A DNA stretch of 64,000 nt. Origin: Imbricaverruca yamaguchii. Lineage: Eukaryota; Arthropoda; Thecostraca; Neoverrucidae. The stretch covers positions 5,381,501 to 5,445,500 of the forward strand of contig JAOTOL010001661.1 of the NCBI GenBank assembly GCA_034440575.1, read 5' to 3'. The notes below the pieces were generated by a model, which worked only from the letters and a program-made list of their open reading frames with translations, did no database searches and was not told the origin of the DNA. Of the stretch, positions 9,011 to 20,805 are shown piece after piece (position 1 is the first letter of the stretch; each line of letters opens with the position of its first letter). A program made the position numbers and the translations under genes.

Positions 9011-12000
9011 CAGAAGGACGACGGACACCAAACGTCTTAATTACGAGAGAAGGTGAAGCCAGAGCGAGTAGACTCCCGTACATTTGGTGCAAAGGAGTTT
9101 GAACGTTCCTGTCCAGCCCGGCCTGATTCGTCACAGTTGAAGTCTTGAATAACGCTTTTGTTGGAGCGTTTGAGTTCCTAATTCCTCTATTCAGGTTTAT
9201 AATTGGCATTTTAATATTACTTTTTAGCGCTTTTCACCACAATGCTATTTTTGCGTGCGCGCATTTTCTTGAAAGAAAAGTGTTGAGAAAAAGAGAATAA
9301 ACCATAGCCGATGGCGGCCCAGCAAGCACTGGCTTTCGGTCTACATATATATGACGCCGGTCACTCCCAATGAGTTAATGACATCACGTGATATGTGGGC
9401 CCCGAAGCCGAGCAGTGTCGGTTTCCAGCCGTCCGTCGTGCCGAAAGGCTGTACGCGACATAAACTGAACGGGATTAATGCGAGACAAAAGGGCGCGGTT
9501 TCGATTTAAGTTTGGAACCCATTGATTATGTTGATAAAACGATGGAACAAGCTGATTAGTTGATACAAGATCAAGTAACGCTTTCAGCAAAGAAGAATCT
9601 GACATCAGCGATATCAAACATTCAACATCGATACTTTTATACTAAAGAACTGAATGCTATCTTATGCCACTGTATCATGACGATGAACAAGAATGAAAAG
9701 AGCAGTGCGCACCATCAACATACATTTGTTTATCCTATTCAATTGGTCGTTGGATCAAGGAAATCAATTACCTCCAGCCAGATCTAAATGAACCTGAATA
9801 CGGCAAGCCTAACGCCGCGCTACACGCGAAGTTAATAGTGGCGAAAGCTGCCGGAAAGGGACTCCCCCGAAGAAGTCAATGTCTCTGGGGGAGGAAGACG
9901 AAGAAAAGATCAGGAGTGGTGGGGAGATTTGTACTTCCATCTCCCAAAGCTTCATTCGGATCTCTGTGGTGGGGATTCACTATATATTGTCGCTTCCGTG
10001 AAAGTGCAGGAGCATCAAAATATGTGGCGGGCATGTCGAGATTATGAATTACTGATCGGAACATACTCGGAATTTACGTAGACAAAACACAACACAAAAA
10101 GAAGCATGGCCAGTACGTGCCAACCCATCACGTATATTGTGTACTTGTAAAGGTAGCTGCTCAGATGGGTACGTGTTCAGGTTTTATCAGTTGTACGCGG
10201 CAAAAAGAAGTAAGCAGCATCCTGCTTTCTATACAGCAGCTAACCATTATAGAGAGCAGGACTGGCATAAGAACCAACCGCCGGGCGGACGCGGTCTCGC
10301 ATCCATAATGTAGGACACTAAGTAGGTGTAGCTGGCCCGAAGGGCAAGCGACTCACAAACCACAGCGGCCCCAAGACAGCAGTTGAACGGCTCCTAGATC
10401 AGAACGAACCACCTCTCACTTCGTGGTTCAGCTGACTGGGCATGGACACATAATTACTCTTTCTACACGGAAGCCTACATTAAGATGCGGAAGAAGTTCA
10501 GTTCTACAATCAGTTCTAGGCAGCGTTCATTGACACAATAACTAGTACCGGATTGTGTCCCCCTAGCGTAGGCATCATGCTCTAAAACCTGGTTCATCGG
10601 ACTAAGTATGTTCCATGGGATATTCAACAACTGGGTGTTGGGCATTATTATCAATGAACAGGGGTAAACGATCTCCGCTAGCATTCATCGATACAACATT
10701 TTGTCTCCTTGGTAGACATGTTGGGCATATTGGCATTTGGTTCGTTCGCTCGCTGATATACTGAGAAGAGATACAATCTATTTTCTTGCATTCATGTTTC
10801 ACTCCTTATTCGACTTTTTATTCGCTCGAATCGATAGACTCGAATACACACAATAAATGCAAATTGGGTTTGAATTGGCTTAGCGTCACTTGATGCTCAG
10901 CAACTCCTGTTAGACTACATCCACTGCAATTTTCGCATTAACACGAGACCAAACGAGTAAATCATCTCTACGGCACGGTATAGTTGCTACTGTCGATCTA
11001 GAAATCGACGATATGCCATACGGTTAGTGCAGGAGCGTTGATGGGTTGGCAGTGTCGACCGTATGTGGGTGGCATTTGGTTCAGAGGGTAACGTCGCTCC
11101 ACAGCGACTGATCTGGCTGGGAGTTGGCCAGATTCTGCTCTGTCAACTACGCTGGAAGACTCCGGCATAGCACAATCTGCTTCGATATTCCTCTTCCACA
11201 TGCCACCATTATACGCCCAAGGAAGTAGGAGTCAATATAAAGGAGTCGATTGCTCTCCTTTGCCCTCGAGATGTTTTCTGCCAGGCCAAGTTTGTTTAGA
11301 CATAGTACAGACAAACGGATATGTCAAGACACAAATGTCTGCCCGGGACGACTCCAACATTCATCAGCATGGAAGACAACATTTTATACAACAACAAAAC
11401 CTCGTCATCTATGGCTACGGTGTGTATTACCATAAAGTCTGTCTCTGAAGTCGCACGCGACACACAGATGGTGATTTCTTACCACATGGTGGTTCCTGGG
11501 CACCAGTGGTGATTTCTCACTATGTGGTGGTTTCTGGGTACCAGTGATCGTGCGAACCAATGGCATCTGGTCAACCTGACTGTGTTCAAGACACATGGTC
11601 TTTATCAGGACATGCTGCCAAGTAGTTAATTTGGTCTCGGCGAGGTACAGAAGCCTCTCACCAAGTGTTACGCCCATAAGCGCAGACGACGGGCGCATGG
11701 AGTGATGGTGCTCCCCAATCGCGGGTTGCAAGCAATGATTTTTGCACGACAGGTTTTTATATGTGGTGGAAAATGATGACGGACTGCTGAAATATATCAT
11801 TGGAGAGGTCCGAACAAGACAGGAGGATAAGCACGTCAGAGGCATAAGCCATCGCCCTTCACACGACAAGGTATCGATCATGTCTTAGTCAGTAGTTCAG
11901 GAGCATGGACACGTATAAATGTCGAGAAATGCCGGAAAGCAGACATAGCGTCTTTTAACAACCCAAGCTGATTCATAGCTCTTCTCATTGCGCTCCATAA

Positions 12001-12500
12001 TTAATTGATTGGATCATTACAACAGGTCAACTGGTACTTCAATACCATCCATACACTAGTGTGGGCGGGTGAGCCTTGTTCTCAAACGCTCCATCACATA
12101 ACTGGTAATTCCATCCTTGTCCCTGTCAGATGCCAGCGTGTTATCAGTGTGGAGTGGAGGAATGAACACTAAGCATTTCACTACAGCCACATAAACAAAC
12201 CTGCCCACACTAACACAGCGCTATCTAGCTGTACCGCACGCATTGCACTATGACTAACATATCTGAATAACCTGAAGCAGCGCCAGAATGATGTGCAAAG
12301 TTTGCACAGACATCAATCGCGTGATCAATCGGTGCAACTACGAATATAACAATTACATTACAGCAGCACGAAAAGCGGCTTGGTAGTTTCATAGGACACA
12401 AATCACAATACAGGAAAACAAAGTGAAATAATTTGGCACGAATCAATGGGGATGACATATTTACACATATAAGCTAACATGTGCCCGGCTGATTCCGGAA
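9011..12500. other. Unique non-coding DNA, little to report
   Basis: Balanced-composition sequence with only short spurious frames. A two-copy 34-bp tandem repeat (GGTGATTTCT..., 11469-11546) lies inside a 158-codon minus-strand frame that I do not consider a gene. Confidence 0.5.
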
Positions 12501-14224
12501 CCTCTCTGCAACTGTGTCAGCAAGCGAGCCACTGCCACCACAAATTATAAATTCGACGCTTGTGAAACCATGTCGATGGCTACGGCTATGCCGGCACACC
12601 GCACCGTGAAATCGCTCCCAGCAGCACGGCGCGGCGGGCCGGTCGGTGAGCGCAGTGTCGTGGTGTGCGCTGGTTCGGCTGTGGCCGGAATATGTGGCAC
12701 GCGACAGCCGCACGCTCCCGGCAGCGGGCCGACCGTGTGGAGCTTCGCCGCCGCGCCGAACGGACAGCTCTTCAGCTGCACCGGTCGGTGGACGCTCCGC
12801 TGCCGGACTGATACGTCAAGCTTGACTGATGCGTCAAGCCCACTGGAAGGCTATTTAGCTATCTGTCTAGCTAGACTAATACTGGGCTCAGTAGGGGAGA
12901 GAAGCTTTGTAGCACGAAGCCGAATAAACAGGCCTTCATGGTTTTCGGCCGAGTGAAGTGAGGAAATATGCTTGCCAAAAACTGTCGCCAGACGGAATAG
13001 TATACCTCTTCACACAAGGCAAGGCAAGGAGAGGTCCGAAAACCATGCCAATCAATGCGAGAACCTCGTACTGCCCAAACTCTGTGGGTTCCGCACATCT
13101 CGTCAAACACTGGACGAATTCGCTGGAACCATCCTTGCGAAACACGGTACCGAAAGCCCGACAAATTGAGACTTCTCATGTTGAAAGCACGGGCTGAAGC
13201 TTCCCACATAAAGTCCCTATGTGGCATCAGTGGCAACGTACTGGACGGCCATGCCTCGGACATAACTTTGGTGCGATATCTGTGGAAATTAGTGTATCGA
13301 ACCTTGACGGCTATAATGTTGCAGATGGAGTTCGATGCCACTTTGGCAAGATCGTCGTTGAATAATTGTGTAAACCAGATAGGTTCGATAATCATAGCAT
13401 CCTAATAGCCCTCCCATGACCTCTGCAGAGAGGAAGAAAGCTCTGCCCCAGTAAACATGGCGTGTTAGGATGCCCAGGGAAGCCCTCCTCACGACTACTG
13501 AACGCAGCCGGTGTGCTGTCGACCGGACGATTTAGCATGAGCTCAATAATGCAGATGTTAATTGTGCCCAAAAGCTGACCTAGATCACCAACAGAGATCT
13601 GCCGACCACACGGACTACGTGCATCTATACGCGCCGGTTGCGAGCACATTTTACAGACACCAAAGGGTGCGGTGCATCAATGAAAATCTGACTTGTGAGA
13701 AACCGACGTGAAACTGAGCCAACGATCCAGTAAGTGGCGTCTTGGGAGCGAGCCGACTCGGTGACACTCCCCGCGAAACCGCACCGCAGTCGCAACTGCG
13801 GTGCCGTGAAACCCAACAACGACACCAAAACTGCACTGATTCCGGGCACACCGGAGATCGCTCGCCAGACATCCGGCCGCTTTCCACGAGGTGCACAATC
13901 ACCTGCACTTCTGTCCCGGCGGCGGTGCGTGGCCAGACATCGCAGGCACTTTCATGGGGTGCACAACTGACTGCGTTTCTGTCCCGCCAGTGGTGCGTGG
14001 CGCCGAATCTTGGTCGAGCCGCGTGGTGGTCTCGTAAAACCGGACCGCCGCCCGGCCACACGCATCGGCGGCCGGCCGCCCGCCGTATTTAGGTCGGCCG
14101 GAGGTGGCCCGCCCGCATTCCTCCGAGAAGTAATCGCCCGTATTTGAGCGTTATATCGCTCGCATCACCGGCACCAATCAGCGAGAAACCACAATCGGAG
14201 CCTACTCCTCCCAGGGCGCTTATA
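12501..14224. other. Two GC/CpG-rich segments separated by unique DNA
   Basis: GC-rich blocks at about 12560-12820 and 13720-14110 have high third-position G+C in more than one frame, so coding status cannot be decided by eye. A 174-codon minus-strand frame (12871-13395) shows no recognisable domain. These may be exons or regulatory islands. Confidence 0.35.
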
Positions 14225-14402
14225 ACGGACTGGCACCCTGACAGCCAGCTTGCGATAGCCTGACGCCCTGACAGCCGACAGCCTGGCACCCTGACAGTTG
14301 GCTCACGACAGGCTGACACCCTGAAAGCCAGCTCACGACAGGCTGACACCCTGATAGCCAGCTCACGACAGGCTGACATCCTGACAGCCAGCTTACGACA
14401 CA
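14225..14402. repeat. About 30-bp minisatellite
   Basis: Five to six units; plus-strand core CAGCTCACGACAGGCTGACA. On the minus strand units read CTGTC|GTGAGCTGG, and the distal edge reads GTGTC|GTAAGCTGG. Both look like donor motifs, but no adjacent exon can be demonstrated. Confidence 0.85.
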
Positions 14403-14553
14403 ATTCGGTTATCATAAAAGCCTCCAAATGAAAATCCTAAAGTGGGTCTCATAATTTTAAACCTTGCACACAGTCACCTTTACCGGGCACACTTGGATTT
14501 TTGGCGTATCGGAGTGAAAATATGATCCATGTGATCCTCCGGCTACTACACGG

Positions 14554-14554
<1 letters not shown>

Positions 14555-14588
<34 letters not shown>
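14555..14588. repeat. (TA)n microsatellite
   Basis: Alternating TA of about 33 bp in AT-rich unique DNA. Confidence 0.95.
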
Positions 14589-14589
<1 letters not shown>

Positions 14590-14593
<4 letters not shown>

Positions 14594-15275
14594 TAATATT
14601 GAATAGCGTATATAATACTATTACTTATAATAATGTTTTAATAATTGTAAGAACACCTCACATGCTTCTTGATCCTGGTTTTGCAATAGGCTCAGTTAGT
14701 ACCGAGATTATCCCAACACAGTTATTCACTACACGTTCTCAGCGTGGTCGAATCTCTCCCCAGTTCTGGCGCAGTACAGCCGGCTTGTGTGCAGACGCGA
14801 GATGAACGGGTACGCGCCACACTCCCGCTAATGTGTGCCTGGTATGCAGGACACGTCGGCACCGGCCTAGATGGGGTCGCGAGCTCAGCGCTGACGTCAC
14901 AACCATCAAAGATCATCGGTGGGGTCACATCGAGATTGGGTCGGAAGGTTACGCTCACGCTCGCAGGTAATGCGCCATCGTAACGCGCGCCGACGCCGCG
15001 CACAGCACTGCAGTAAATGTCCGGCCGGCAGTGATCGCGTGCGATTTCGGTCCCGCTATGTGTGCCGCTTGACACCTGCAGCCGCCTCTCCGAGCTCAGC
15101 GTTGCCAGCCATCCCTCCAACAGAAGGCACTCACCGTCGCCGATGGCCGCGGCACCTGGGTGAGAGGCATAGCCGTTCCTGAGAGTTGATGCTGCCGATG
15201 ACGACAAGCAGTCAGGGTGAAATCGGGGCGATGACGGGTGCGTGGGTGGTTGCGTTTCTTGCCCTGCCTCACTCA
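14590..15275. other. Unique DNA with a CpG-rich block at about 14930-15180, no gene assigned
   Basis: A 196-codon minus-strand frame spans this region but partly translates the neighbouring microsatellite. No domain is recognisable. Confidence 0.35.
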
Positions 15276-15338
15276 GATATATATATATATATATATGCAT
15301 TCGTATGTGCATCTATATGTATGTATACACACACACAC

Positions 15339-15414
<76 letters not shown>

Positions 15415-15423
15415 TGTGTGCAA
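15276..15423. repeat. Compound (TA)n/(AC)n/(TA)n/(TG)n microsatellite
   Basis: TA tract, ATGCATTCGTATGTGC linker, AC tract, second TA tract and about 60 bp of TG. A mirror of the linker (GCACATACGAATGCATAT) follows at 15438-15455, making the whole block foldback-like. Confidence 0.95.
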
Positions 15424-15814
15424 TACATACATATGGATGCACATACGAATGCATATAGAAACACATAGGCTAGGTATAATGCAATAGACATGTGCTGATT
15501 GTGAAATCTGCTGACGACGTTCACAAAACGAATACCCGATATTTTTGATACCTCTGAAATGAAGAAGGTATTTGTGTAAGGCCTATCGCGACATGGCGGC
15601 CTTTACTGAACAATAATAATTTATTGATAATACCAATTGGCTCTTCTGACGGAATCAAACATCTAACAATGGTGATGGCCTATGCATATTTTACCAATAG
15701 GCGTCACTTCGGATTTTCAATCGGGGAGACGAGAGAAACTTTGGTTCCATAGTTTCGTGTGCCATCATAAGTACAACATTAAGCAAAAACACGATATTTG
15801 GGACGGATCGCCGG

Positions 15815-16290
15815 TCTGCCCCGTGACGTCACTCGCATCAGCAAAATTCAGCGGTTTCCTCAGTCCCTCCCTCAAGCGTCACTTATTTGTTATTTGGACC
15901 TAGCCACCTAGCGTCACTTACGTCAGCAATATTCAGTGGCATCCTCAGTCCCCCTCCCCCGAGCGTCACATCAGCAATATGCAGTGGCCTCTTCAGTCCC
16001 CACCCCCTCCCCTGAGCGTCCCTCACATCAGCAATATACAGTGGCCTTCTTAGTCCCTTCCCTACAGTCACTCACGTCAGCAATATTCAGTGGTCTCTTC
16101 AGTCCCCCCCCCCCCTCCCAGAGCGTCACTCACATCAGCAACATTCAGTGGCCTCCTTAGTCCCTCCCCCTAGAGTCTCTCACATCACCAACATTCAGTG
16201 GCCTCCTTAGTCCCTCGCCCTAGAGTTTCTCACGTCAGCAATATTCAGTGGCCTACTCAGTCCATCCTAGAATCCCTCACGTCAGCAATA
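15815..16290. repeat. About 50-bp minisatellite with embedded splice-like motifs
   Basis: About nine diverged units. On the plus strand each has a CCCTCCCCC-type pyrimidine run, then GTCACTCACGTCAGCAATATT. On the minus strand several carry GCTGACGTGAGTGACGC, which includes the strong donor consensus GTGAGT. No flanking exon is demonstrable. Confidence 0.9.
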
Positions 16291-18900
16291 CTCAGTCACG
16301 ATACCCACGACCTCCGTTGATCTCAGACCACGAACCCTGTTTACCCCCGACCGTAAAGACCACATCAGTCGTGATGTTATTTCCCGCATCGCATGGCCCC
16401 GCCTATATGAACGATGACCTCCGCTGAGCACACCGACCATCTCCAATAACCTTCAACACTGAAGCTGTATCGTCATATGCCACCATATAGCATTGACCTC
16501 CATTCGTATCATTTGCGCTTAGATGACCCGTGCAGGCCATGCAAAGCAGAGGGTGATGTATGAACTGACCTATACACCATATTACAGGGATCCTGACCCT
16601 GCCACTTAAGGATGTGTCTGTGTGTTGTGTGGATGTTGTTGTTTAGCTGGGGCAATTGATATTACATAATAGGTAGTTAATCTTCTAGCTTTTTAAATGG
16701 TTGCTTTCCCGAGTCACGGAATTCTCCAAGATACCCCTGACCCAATTCCTGCGATTCCCTTCGTCAGGCTGGTGTTGCTGCATTCGGCTACCGTCAGAGT
16801 AAGCCTTGTAGTAATGCATCAACAGGGCTTTAAGTTTTCTTCCACCATGCACGTATGTACATTCCTAACGTTCTGTCATCGCATATGTGCTGGTTCATTG
16901 CAAATGCGAAGTACAGTGGTATTGTACAACACGCAACTTTGCCTAAATTTCCTTACACATAAGACTTGGTCACATTGCTCTAATTAAGGAAGTTTTGCTT
17001 ACACATGAACTTGCCGTACACACACATGTTGCGTAGCAGTAACAGTCGGTACTTGGTATCATCGGAAAGCACTTGACGAGAAGGAAGGACAGCTTGCTTA
17101 CTTTTCGAATTAATGATTTTGGAAACCAAAACGGTGGTTGTTTTTTTTAAAGAAAAAACTTCCAAATACATTTCATATCTGCATGATAGGGAAAGTATGT
17201 TCGTGCAATGCAATTTTGGCATTATTCAGGCCAAACACTCGCAATAAACCATGCAATCAGAAGCGTCTGAATAGGCTTGGCGCATATTGTGCGCTTATCT
17301 TCACCTGACCTTAGGTTACTTGACGGAGGTCACAAAAATTAGATAAAGAGCTGATTCTAACCCTTCTACATGCTTACCAAAGTAAAAATGAGGTCAGAAG
17401 AGCACGCATATTACAAAAAGAGAAAAACTAGCCCAAAATGAGCCAAAGTTAGCTGTGACTTTACGTCATTGATCTGAGCTCAAACAGAAATTGGAGATGA
17501 ACATATTGTAGACACTGACAACTTGCACTCACGTGGCAAGTTTCAATTCCATACCCTTTTATTTGTATGAGCTATCGATCCCCAAACATTTATCGAGGTG
17601 GTCCTATTTGATCCGATCTAGGTGAATGACATTGCATGACCTGGGGTTCACATCTTCACGTCAGACGCTAAAGAGGCCGCAGAAACGGTCCTGAATACTT
17701 GGTGGTGGTGCGTGCTGTCGTCTTACTGTCGTGAACGAATATCAGGGGAGGGGAGTAAAACAGACCTATTAACCTCTTCAAACCTTGACTGAAGGTATTC
17801 GAAGAAGGCCTTTGCGCATGGTTTCAAGCAATCGGCAAACAAATTGCTTCTAAATCAGACTAAAACTCGCGGTGAAGTCAGTAGGCTCGAGAGGAAAAAA
17901 TAAATAAATCTGAAATTTAAACTAAAGTTTTTTTCGTCGAATCCATTGATATCGCTCGAAGAAAATAGTGTACAAATACGAGTCTCAATATTAAACTTAG
18001 TTGAAAACTCAACAACAATTCAAACAAATTCTAAAAAGTAGCTTTTCCGCGCGCATCAATATTTTTGCAAAGCACATTCTCATCGGCCATTTTCTGCAAG
18101 CCACTCTAGGCTTTTCCAAACATGCTTTCAAAACAGGGCCCACCATCTCTTGGGGAAGAGTCACAATTATGGACGATGAAACAGATTGGAGAAAAAGGCT
18201 AAGTACTGTCATCGCCAGGACGAGCGCCAGACAAGTTATGGAAACCAAATCTGTTAATGCTATGGCCAGTGTTCAAAAAGATTTTGGTGTGCATCTAATG
18301 CACTCTCCTTAATTTTGCATTTCAAACATGAGGACTCCAAATAAAAATACGGCTACCGAAGCTACTTTGTCTTGTAATATTTCAAATATAGGCCACCACC
18401 TGAGCCATTTCATTCACTTCAAATCACCAGCTGACATGGGCGAAAAAAAATAATAATTATGGAAGCGAGTGGGGTATGGAGTACGACCTGACCCACACGA
18501 TTCATGGGAGCAAATAGCTTCGGTACCTCACTTTCCGTTACTTCTTCGCCGTTGGGTCAGGTAATTAATTAGCCCGCATGGTTAGGGTGCACACAGCCCG
18601 CTACCAAATGTCTGGTGAACTAAGCGATCGCCTCTGTCTTGTGAACGAAGTGTTGATTGCGCCTGATGAAGTAAGTGATGACCTTTGCGTCCGGCGAACG
18701 AATTAACGAAGTAATAACTTCTCGCAACTAAGACCTGGTCGTGGTATCTCGAACCACTCGGAACAGCGCAGATAATTGTGAACAAAACGCTCATCTCCTT
18801 TTGATTGTTGCAAAAGTGTGCAAAAATGTCCGTTCCATCCATACAAATAAGTTCCGCTTATAATAATCTGAGCAGCAGCAGCAGTATGTCCAGTTAGTTA
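16291..18900. other. AT-rich unique DNA, no gene seen
   Basis: Only short frames. A 103-codon plus-strand frame at 18001-18312 has a coherent-looking peptide (KTGPTISWGRVTIMDDETD) but no motif I can place. Confidence 0.45.
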
Positions 18901-18903
18901 TTA

Positions 18904-18948
18904 GGGCTTTTGGGCGCATCGACTACATTGGTCATGCAGCGCCCATCA
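18904..18948 (+). repeat. Short conserved stem motif (copy 1)
   Basis: GGGCTTTTGGGCGCATCGAC...GGTCATGCAGCGCCCAT. TGGGCGC (18911-18917) pairs with GCGCCCA (18939-18945). Related sequence occurs at 50519-50560, and a left half at 37694-37712. Probably part of a dispersed SINE-like repeat. Confidence 0.55.
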
Positions 18949-19504
18949 GCAGTATGTGCAGAACTTCGTGTGCCGATATGGTCTAGATACCCGGTGACTA
19001 TGTGGGGCTTCCCATACAAGTTTAGCCTCCTTTACAACAGGCAGTTGGATCCGCTAGTGCACTGTCACAGTCTCGGCACACCAACTGATCCCGGAACTAA
19101 AACGACATAACTGCACACCCGTAGCCTCTGTTGGTTCCGCGCGCATGCATATGGCGAGACACGTTGCTGGTGCTGATTACGCTCTTATGACGATCGTAAC
19201 GAAGAATGTGATGCTTTGACTCGTTTACGGCGCTGAAAAGGCTGCGAGAGTGCACACAATTAACGTGCACAATTGCAAAGCGTGCACATAAGTAGCACGT
19301 ACGACCAGTGAAAAGCATGCAATCATCATTACGAGTACACCACCAGTACATCGGTCAACTCAGTCTGAGAACAAATTTCATGAAAGTTCACGTATCAGTA
19401 GATCCAAAAAATATCAGTGTTGAGCGGACACCAGCGCATGAGCACCACACACCACCATATCGATAGACACCTCTAGTATCACCCCATCATCGACCAATCG
19501 GATT

Positions 19505-19934
19505 AAGCTTGGCAGCCCCTAAATCGTCTTCAGTCAACCTGGTGACGACAAAAGCCTTCAGCACCGCCCCAATCGATCTGGTAGTGACCCAGTCATCCAG
19601 CACCATCCCAGCCGACCTGATGATGATCCAGGCCTCCAACGCCGTCCTCAGCCAACCTGATGACGATCCAGATCAACACTTCTTCCAGCAGACTTGGTAA
19701 CGACCCACACTACCGCTGCCCCCCCCAGGGGATCTGGTGACGTCCCAAGCCTCCAGTACCGCCCCCAGTCGACCTGGTGACGACCCAAACTTCCAACACC
19801 ATCAATTGACCTGGTCATAGCTAAGGCATCCAGCAGCACCTTCAGCTGACCTGGTAACAACCCAGACCTCCAGCATCCCCTACCCCCAGCTGACCCAGTT
19901 ATAATCAAGGCGTCCAGCACCACCTTCAGCCGAC
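19505..19934 (-). repeat. About 40-50 bp degenerate minisatellite with recurrent ACCAG|GT
   Basis: About ten diverged units. On the minus strand most read GGGTCGTCACCAG|GTCGGC or a close variant, including GGTTGTTACCAG|GTCAGC. The same sequence occurs at the proposed 3' end of the open segment 19935-20068, so this may be another donor-derived array. Confidence 0.8.
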
Positions 19935-20068
19935 CTGGTGACGACCCAGAACCAACCCCGATAGACTGGCGGCTGTTGACTGCCCGCGTTCTCGTCGGCA
20001 CCACTTTCTCCGGCGCCCTGAGCGCCGCCGGCTGACAGTGGGAGCCGACCAGCGGCGGTCAGTGCTGC
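19935..20068 (-). CDS. Possible exon bracketed by two minisatellites, function unknown
   Basis: Minus-strand open segment between a GGGGCAG|GCAGCACTG acceptor-like site, at the edge of the 21-bp array, and GTCGTCACCAG|GTCGGC, at the edge of the array below 19934. It would encode 44 codons, including LSAGGAQGAGESGADENAG and SQQPPVYRGWFW. I recognise no family. The arrangement mirrors exon B at 4371-4666, which is the main reason for listing it. An earlier donor (CGGG|GTTGGT) is equally possible, and it may not be coding at all. Confidence 0.25.
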
Positions 20069-20524
20069 CTGCCCCGGCCGGAGCACCGCCTGCCCCGGCC
20101 GGAGCACCGCCTGCCCCGGCCTGAGCACCGCCTGCCCCGGCCGGAGCACCGCCTGCCCCGGCCGGAGCACCGCCTGCCCCGGCCGGAGCACCGCCTGCCC
20201 CGGCCGGAGCACCGCCTGCCCCGGCCGGAGCACCGCCTGCCCCGGCCGGAGCACCGCCTTCCCGGCCGGAGCACCGCCTGCCCCGGCCGGAGCACCGCCT
20301 GCCCCGGCCAGAGCATCGCCTGCCCCGGCCGGAGCACCGCCTGCCCCGGCCGGAGCACCACCTTGCCCCGGCCGGAGCACCGCCTGCCCCGGCCGGAGCA
20401 CCGCCTGCCCCGGCCGGAGCACCGCCTGCCCCGGCCGGAGCACCGCCTGCCCCGGCCGGAGCACCGCCTGCCCCGGCCGGAGCACCGCCTGCCCCGGCCG
20501 GAGCACCGCCTGCCCCGGCCAGAT
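20069..20524. repeat. 21-bp GC-rich minisatellite
   Basis: About 21 near-identical units, plus-strand core CCCCGGCCGGAGCACCGCCTG. The period is a multiple of three, so all frames stay open (PGQAVLR on the minus strand). On the minus strand each unit ends GGGGCAG|GCGG. Confidence 0.96.
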
Positions 20525-20805
20525 CATCGCCGTCGCAGCCGCAACACCGCCGCGGGCCAACATCGATCACGGGCAGTCGTGGTGGCGCACGGCGCCAGAC
20601 AGCAGGGGTGCACGTGCAGCCTCCCAAATAGCTCCCCGGAGTGTGACGTCACACCTTCGTAACGTGGTGGCCGTCGGCCCTGGACTACCTCAGGCCCACC
20701 AGCAGCACAGTATTGGCCACTGGCCGCATTCCATCCCATATCCATAATTAGTCCAGCCGAGACCACCGGCCCTACATTGTCACATATTTACAGACATTGC
20801 AGCTG

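Noticed and set aside
11405..11881. 158-codon minus-strand frame
   Set aside because: Includes a 34-bp tandem duplication and low-information peptide; no homology recognised.
12871..13395. 174-codon minus-strand frame
   Set aside because: No recognisable domain, average composition, and an overlapping plus-strand frame of similar quality.
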